Assembly (NCBI GenBank): GCA_947247005.1
Contig: OX365944.1
Coordinates: 9,188,501-9,252,500 of the forward strand
DNA: 64,000 nucleotides
Direction: 5' to 3'
DNA from: Spisula solida
Taxonomy: Eukaryota; Mollusca; Bivalvia; Venerida; Mactridae
Part shown: positions 54,001 through 63,000 of the stretch, one piece after another
How the letters are laid out: each line of letters opens with the position of its first letter
Position numbering within the stretch: position 1 is the stretch's first letter
The notes under the pieces: model-generated
Told to the model about the DNA's origin: nothing
Seen by the model: the letters and a program-made list of their open reading frames with translations, nothing else
Databases searched by the model: none
Program-made: the position numbers and the translations under genes

Positions 54001-57000
54001 GATGCTAGTAATACACAATTTGCTTGTGGAAATTTATATTGTAATGTTTTTTTTTATGTTTTCTGTGCTCGGCTGTTTAAGTTGATTGCTGCCTTCCCTG
54101 TGCAATTTTCTATAATCATTTTGTCATAGCTTCATGCCTAAAGGTCAGGATCATGTTAATATCTACACTCTATACCTAGAAAAACATCAATAAATATACA
54201 ATAACAAAGAAACTCATCATTCGTCCAAGCAAGGGAGATATACTAGTTCCGTTTTTAACGACTCATGGCCTCTCTTACTCTAAGGTGATGCTTTACCACT
54301 AGGTTATTGAGGTGGACTGTAATATTACAGTATGATTCTAACATGGTTCATACAAAATCTCACACCCAAATTCAAGAATTATTCAAAGACTTTTCAAGGT
54401 AGACAATGCATTTTAAAGGCATTTTTTCAAAACATTCACAGAGGTTAAATTGTACAAAAATGCCATTATGCGCTGCCATTTTATACACTATTTCTAGTGA
54501 AGTCATACACAACAATACCAGATTGCACTTAATTCATCACATACCAGTGACATTCAAACCAATACATTTATGTACTTTTAATTTTTGAGAAAAAGAGTGT
54601 TTCTGTTTCATTTAACGCAGATACTGGGCCATTTTGACAACATCCATTTACTTTTATGGAGATTCAAGGCCGTTTGCCTCAATTCAAAGATTTTCAGGTA
54701 AATTCAAGTACCATTTTGGCAATTTTTAAAGGTAGCTTTACATTCAAGTCATTTTCAAGGTTGAAACCAAATTCAAGGACTTTTCAAGGCCTGTGGGAAC
54801 CTGGATGAATATAGAAACATGAACTTACAGCTATACTTTTGTTGTAGTTCCATAGCTTTATCTGTGACAGAGAGAATTTCTCTCCAGGTTTCGGGTTTCG
54901 TACATTGATGATTATCTCTACAGGTCTTCTGGCATGATATCTACAACTCCACATATTCCGGTCTTTATTTGTCTGAAAATAGGGAAAATTGTGTATTCAG
55001 GCATAGTTAAATTTTGTTTGTGGATAGACCTTGAGGCCAAAAACAAAATATTGTTTGTTTCCCATTTCCTACCTACCCGAGCAAAAAGTCCCCTACCCAA
55101 AATATTTTTTTAACCATCCGAAAAGAATAATTTTAATTAGGTGAATTTTTCGCTGGGTTTTGATTTTGCACTATTGGTGTTGACCACAAATAAAGCAAAA
55201 ACTGGACCTCTGACAATAATACCCACTATGATATATATCAATTTTAATGACATTTTCAATAGTGTTAGAATACACTTGCATCAAAGTAGTATGTAATCTC
55301 AACTTAAACTAGTGAAAATTGTTAAACTTCCAGACAAATGCAATAACCCCAATCATTTGTTCTTTTTGACAAAATGCTTTGCATGCTTTAAATCTCCTCA
55401 TTTGTTGGACCTAGATCAAGTAACTTCTGCAGGAAATATGTATAGAGTATAAAGGAAAACTGTTCATTTTAAATTTGCTGATTTGGGTTTACTAAGTAGT
55501 TTCAAATCCTAAATTCATTATCTTTGAATCATTGCGCATTTTTTACCTTGCATTAAATACACAGCTGTGTGCAATACTTGGTCAAGTACGGTACAAAAAT
55601 AAACTAGACAAGAGGTTTACCTTAAACTTCCCATTAAACAGTAGATCCACTGTTCCACTTGTTTCTTCCGCTCCGTGAACACTGACGTCTGCTGCAGATA
55701 TAGGGATAAGGTTGTTAGACTGGTTGTATAATTGTATCTCTGTAAGTCCCAGTCTCATAGCATGACCCCAGTTTGACTTTATCTCTATATGTAGCTCTAT
55801 CAAATCATCATTACTGCTAGTGCTCGATACTGACTTCTGTAAAGATAACATAATACAGGGTATTAGTAATATATCATCAAACAATATGTGCGTATGTTTT
55901 TATACATTACCTACACAAACAAAAGTATGATCTGTCAGATATCATATTGATTTGCAATGTTTCGGAAGTGTCAGTTGCCACTTTTTATGTTGTTTCAGTT
56001 TAGGCAAAAAATAAAATATTGTTTGTTTTCCCTTCCCGACCCTGGTCGATAATACCCCAATCACACGACTCTCGAATCAGCCGGAATGGGCCCGAATGAG
56101 TCGGAATGAAGAAAAAATAAACATTCGAAACACATTCCGAATGATAACTCGAATTGACCAAATTATTTCAGCTTTGTCAAAATGCCGTTGGAATACTTCA
56201 AATACCATTCAAATACAATTCTTATATACTTCGAGTATAACTCGAATACACTTCGAGTCCGCCTGGAATGATAGCGGAAATCGTGCACGCATATGTTTTC
56301 AAAATACGGTAAACACAAGCATTGGACCGTTTTGCGAGGGACTATGCACGGGTTGTGCACGGGTAGTGTGTTTAATATCAGTACCTATAATGGCTTTAAG
56401 TAATGTTTCGAATATAGTCAGAATGCCGTAAGAGTATTTAACATGTAATCAGAATGTCGGAAGAATACACTTCGGTAGCCGTTGGATATTTCACCCGACT
56501 TCGAATGTATCTCGAAAGTTTTGAACATGCGCAAAACATTCGAAGTGGACACAGGAATGGGCCGGAATATATCGAATGAACTACGAATTGACTCAGCATG
56601 CAGACAGAATGTTTCGAATGCATTTCGATCATGAAGGAATACACCTCGAATTGCTATTCCTACGGCATTCCGGCTCATTCCGACGCCATGTGATCTGGAC
56701 AGTATCAATAAATACAGCGAGTTTTGAATAAAAGTGTATTCGTTTTTATTTTAATATCTATTTTATTTCAAACGAAATAGGTTTAGAGCATGTTAAAATA
56801 TTCAAACTGGCCCGAACATATGGAATGTACTCGGAATGCAGACGGAATACATTTCGAACATACAAGAATGTACCACGAATTGCTATTCCTACGGCTTTCC
56901 GGCTCATTCCGACTCTCGTGTGATTGGGGTATAAGGGTTGGGAAGGTAGAAAAAAATATTTTTGAAAAATATATTTTTTTATTTTTTTTGTTGTCAATAG

Positions 57001-60000
57001 TTTTTGTTTTCAAACTCTCGTACCAGACTTCTTCATAAAATAAATCTTATTTTTTCAGAGGGTCAAAAAATATTTTGGGTAGGGGACTTTTTACTCGGGG
57101 TAGGTAGGGAAGGGGAAACAAACAGTACTGTAAAATCATTTAATTTCGTTGAGATGAAATTTCGTGGTTTTGGTGAAAAAGACCATTTCGTGGGGATGTA
57201 AATTCGTGGATTTCGTATTTCAGTAAAAAAAATAATCGGGTGAAAATCTGCACTAATTATCAGAATTCCATTAATTTAAAACATCAATCAATGCTAATAA
57301 GTAATATTGTTAATATATTAAGTCTCTTTATGAACTGACAAGCAAACGTGGATTAATGCATAAACCCTCCAATTATACAGTAGTGATAATTATACTAATA
57401 CTGTATGTCAAACTGTTTATAACGATTACCTAACAATCCATTTTATAATCCACAAGTGTTATCTTTTCTACTCTATTGTTTACATGTTTGCGCATGTAAT
57501 TTATAATTTGTGTTAAACTCTTTTGGTCAAGCTGAAATTGACTACCGTACTTGACACATCTAAAAATAGACATAGTGGTACTGTGTAAGTTTACCTGTAT
57601 GTACAACTAGTGGAAGCTGGTTAAACCCAGATATTAGGACATACGCAGTTTAAACCTCGAATACTGTTAGTTGTGTTTATGAAGTCACAATTCAGAAAAA
57701 ATAGTATCCCTTATTGGAAACTACTCTTACCATACTTTGATCAGGTAATGAATGGACAGTCTGATAAAAAATAATTATGGTTATGCTGTAAGTAAACTTT
57801 AAAAATCCTAGACTCATATGTACGGGAAAAACGAAGTCTGTAATAAATGGCGGCCGCGGTAAATTTGCACATTATCAATTTACATATTAGTTGGAAAATT
57901 TTTTCGTTGGGATTTGATTTCGTGGTAGAGGTCATCCACGAAATCCATGAAATTTAATCCCCCACGAATATTAATGATTTTACAGTAATTTATTATTAGC
58001 CATAGACCTCTACATATTATGATTATGCAAATTTTGATACAGGTCTGAGCAATGAAAAAGAGCATTAATTTTGTTCTTTTTGTTATCATGTCTTAATCAA
58101 TTCATCACAAAATTTGATTTATCCATACCTTGTTTATAGATCGATGAACAGCTTTCATAGGTCCATTATTAGAAGATCTAGGTTTGCTTTTTGATGGAAC
58201 AGGCACATTTTCCTGGCTTTCTGTGACGATAGATTTCTCAATCCTTCCCAGCATACTGACCAGACGTCTCTGATGTCTGAAGAAGAACAAGAAATATTGG
58301 TAAAATATGGATTTTTTCTAAAGCCCCCCATGGCAACCAAATAGTCAATTATCAATTTATGCCATGGTCGCAGTGACCTTGGCGATATCAAAATCAACAG
58401 GGGGCATCTAGTAGCCATCAACTGATGGAGACTATCCTCCCTTTTGCAGTTTGAAGATCCTACACAAAAACTTTTTTGATGTATTGATTAGAAAACATTT
58501 GGTCTAGTCATACATATTATATCTCATAGCAACCTTCACCTACTGACCTCAAAATCAAAGGGGTCATATTTTTTTTTCAGGAGGGTCATATCCTTTCTGC
58601 TACCACGATTTTTTGGGGGTTATGAGAAATTCATATGGTCCCTATACCCGGTCCCTGAGACACTATTGACTTACAGCACTGATAAAAACTCAAATCAAAT
58701 AAATTCTCGAATTACCTTGGACTCATTCGTAGAACCTTTTCCATAATTTGATTAATTTTATCAACAGGTACTAGCGGTTCACTTTGGCTCACACCAACAC
58801 TCGACCTTGGGCTCTCAGCAGCCCTGGCATGCTGTGGTTTTGGCCGCATCTCGGATTTGTCATATTGCAGTCTGCCCTGACTTTCACGTGACTTTAACTG
58901 AGGTGAGGATCTTTGCCTCGGCATCTGCAAGAAAATGAAACTACATGTAAAAGTATTCCAACAACTAGGTTTGAAACACTACATGTCTTTTAGTACACTG
59001 AAGTTATTCTACAAATCTACCAATGTGTGCAAAGCAATATACCCCCATCAAACGTCCAAAGGCAGTTTGAGGCATTGAAGTTTTACAGTATTTTTAAAAT
59101 GTGACAGCCTGGGATCTTCCAATTCCCAATAACCTAACCCACCACTGCTAGTCGAGACAAAACAAAAGATATTTTGTACAATATAAATATTTAACACATA
59201 AATACTATGACCTTTCATGTGAGAACAAATGACAGAACAATGTTCTTCAAATGTGTGACATCAACAGCTTTTCAGCGCGAAATGTAACGTCGTCGGCTTT
59301 AATTCATTACTTCGAACGTTGTTTTGGTCAGGTAACAAGAACCTGTCACTCCTTGTTTTTGGGATCAACATTTCTTAAACTCATCATGGAACAAAATGAT
59401 CAAGCTTGCCAAAGGCTTGTTTTATAACCTGTGTTTTCTAGACTCGTTTAAGAAATGTTGATCTCCAAAGACAACTCATGACAGATCCTATATACATATG
59501 TCCTTCTACTGATAGCCAATTAAAAACTTCATATTTAAGTCACTGTAACTTAGACCTCTTGACCTTGAAAGCAACTACAGAAAATTCACATATTGCCATT
59601 GTGATGGTTTGATTTGAAGACCTCAAAAGCATTAGTGCTGATCTACAGGACAAGAACATCCTCCCTTCCAAGTGTGAAGACCATTGGCTCAAGAGTTTTC
59701 TTGTATCAATGGTATAATAATTTTATGATATGTTCTCCCAATGGAGGTTGATCGACCATCACCAAAGCAATATAACGCTCCTCTGAAGCAGACAATTAAC
59801 ACAGCTACAAATACTGTAGTGCTGACAAGTTAAAGCCACACAGAATCAGCTCCTAGCCTACCACACTAGAGTCAGACATAAAACGAACCATCCATATTCC
59901 AAATATTGGAAGCAAGCCAATATACTCTACCCCGCAATGAATGGCACACTGTGGACTTCGTGCATTTTCGTGCATAATTAACCATAAAGGGAGGTAATTA

Positions 60001-63000
60001 TGAATGATAATTACACTGATTAAGTTTACCTGTTTAAGTTTTGAAGCTTGTTCATTTTCTGCTTTCAGTGCAGCCATAACAGCAGAGGCTTCATGATCTG
60101 TATCTGTCCATACTTTGTCTGGGGTACGCCTGTTAGCAGATAATGGACGGACTGCCTTCTTAGCAACATTCTCTGTGAATAGATACACTCACATCTTTAC
60201 AGTTCATAACATAACATGCACCCCATAATCAGGTACATACTGGTTTTTAGTAGTGCTAACACAATCCTGTAGGAGTAATCTCCCCTTACAAGAAGGAAAA
60301 CACGAAAAACACAATACGTAAGAAATTGCTTAGCTTCGCTAAAATTTGATTTTGACAAAAAAAACGCAAAATTTGAACTACGTGAAATAATATACATTAT
60401 GTGGACTGTGGATCAAAGCAGTCTAAAAGATGGCAATAATCCCCTGCCATTTTAATGGATAGTGATCTGTGACCTTGATGTTATGTCAGAGTGGTTAGAA
60501 CTTGGGTTCTATAGATAGTCTCTGTGAGTTATTCATTTGCTATAAGTTTCATGCAATTCTGTCAAGGTTATAAGTTATGGAGCTAACATGAAATGTAAGG
60601 CTCAAACATTTAAACCTTGAACTGTAATTTTGGCCTTCAACAAGCATGGTTAGAATTTGGGTTCTGCATCTCTTCTTCAATAATTACACAAATGGCATGA
60701 GCTTCATGTTAAGGAGCGGAAACGAAAAGTAAGGCACAGTATGTGGGAGATATAAATATAGCTAACAGTGGCAATATTAGCACCATGCACGATAGCATAT
60801 TACAGTAGTGTGTTTTAAAACAAAGTAGAATTTTACCTGAACCTAATGTTTTAGTAGATTGAGATCTATTAGATAACATATGAATATCTCTATCAGACCG
60901 TCCTGATCCAGACCTCTGTTGTCCGCTACCAGATCTATAATCAATGTCTTCCATGTCCTTCTTTCTAGCAGCACTTAAATTCTTCCCCACCTCTGTAACA
61001 AAATATTGTCAGATTTGTGATATTTTTGATAAAAAAGATGGTTTTTGACACAAAACATATGCCTCCACTCTGGCAAATATCTTCATACAGAAATTCCTGA
61101 CAACATGCACAACCAGGCTTGATACCAGGTATTCATGTGAAATTTCATTGAAATCTGATCAATGGTTAAGGAGAACAAGCCCAGACAAACTTTGTAACAT
61201 CCAAGCATCCTGATAGACAGACATCAAGACAGACACCTAGCCCAATATGTGGGATTACTGCTCTAACATGTTTTATATCTGTTTTTTTTAATTTGGGTTA
61301 AAAGTCTGATTTACACCATTTCAGTCACATGGAGACTAACCAATCACATTATTCAGTTATTGAGTGAACTTCTCGTCTGGGCTTTAACAACTGTTCTACT
61401 AAAGACAGCAAATTTTCACTCAGTCAGTATTGCACTGAAAACAAAATCCCTTACAAACTTCCAATTGCACAATTATACACATTTTTTCATACGGAGAAAA
61501 TTTAATGAAACATTCAATAGCATTGTTGGGGTCGTGGGTTCAAATCCCACACATTGGTTGAGGGGTCATATACAATTTTTAAACATTGAATTTTACAAAA
61601 CATTTCACAGCGTTGTTTTAGTTGTGGGTTTGAATCTCACCCACTCGGTGAGGTTTCATACATGACATTTAAACACTGCAAATCACTTAATTTTCACGTA
61701 ACTTTTATTTCGCTATTTTCCGAACATCCGGGATTTTTGAATTCGTTTCATTGACAATGTCTAATTCCTGACTTTGTATTGCGAAATTTTCATGAGAAAA
61801 ATGATTTCGCGTGTCAACATCGTCGCGCATATAAGGGAAAATAAAACTGTCTAAAAAAAGTGATTTACAGCATTTAATAGCTATTAATATGTAATTTACT
61901 TTTATTAGGAGCTGATTGTCCACCACCTAACTCTAACACTATAGTATCATCTGGTTTCATTGTGGGTTTATTGAGGTTAACTTTTCTACCAGGACTATCA
62001 TCAGGCATATCCTCTTCTGATGATAGATCTTCTTCCACTTCTGGGATTGGTGACTCTGGAACAAACTCTTCATCCTGAAAGTAAACATTATCTTTAATAC
62101 ATGAGCCGAGAACCAATGTCCATCATATCCTACATACATGAGCCGAGAACCAATGGCTATCATTATCCTTAATACATGAGCCGAGAACCAATGGCTATCA
62201 TATCCTTAATACATGAGCCGAGAACCAATGGCTATCATATCCTTAATACATGAGCCGAGAACCAATGGCTATCATATCCTTAATACATGGGCCGAGAACC
62301 AATGGCTATCATATCCTTAATACATGAGCCGAGTACCAATGGCTATCATATCCTTAATACATGAGCCGAGAACCAATGGCTATGTTGTTTAGATAACTTT
62401 CTCCACTTTCACTCTTTACTTAAACAGTAGAAAACCTAGCTTAGCTGGGGGAATATACCAAATATTGCTGGGCAAACATTCTGTCTGATTCCATGCCATG
62501 TTTTTTGTATTTTAACAATTACAAATTTTACAATTATGAGGAGTAAGAATATGTAGCTATAATAAAATAAGTTTTGTGCCAATTTGTTTCCGTAAGATTC
62601 TTGACACACTTCTATATATTCAATAAATATTATATTGTAATGAATTTTGTAACAACAGTTGACCATAAAAAGTATAATATATATACATGTATTTCATATT
62701 ACATACAGTTTGAGTGGCTGTGCCTGGTAAAAGAGACATTCACTTCTAGACTTAGACATGTTGTTTATATCTAAATGTATGTGTTAAAAAACTTGAATCA
62801 CTTACCGAGTTCTGATCTCTAGCCATACTCTCTCTGAAGACAGCATTCTTCACCAGACTCTGACGTAACGTCTGAAAACAATACAAATATACAATAAATA
62901 CTGGAATCTTGTATTCACATTTACTGTGTCAGTGTTTATACTAATTTATTCAAGGTTGATTGTAAACAAGTTTTTTCAACTTATATAATCACGCTGGACA

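Noticed and set aside
56096..56708. Several overlapping ORFs rich in R, S and N
   Set aside because: They arise from CGGAATG/TTCGAA repeats inside the 881-bp foldback element; no transposase motif.
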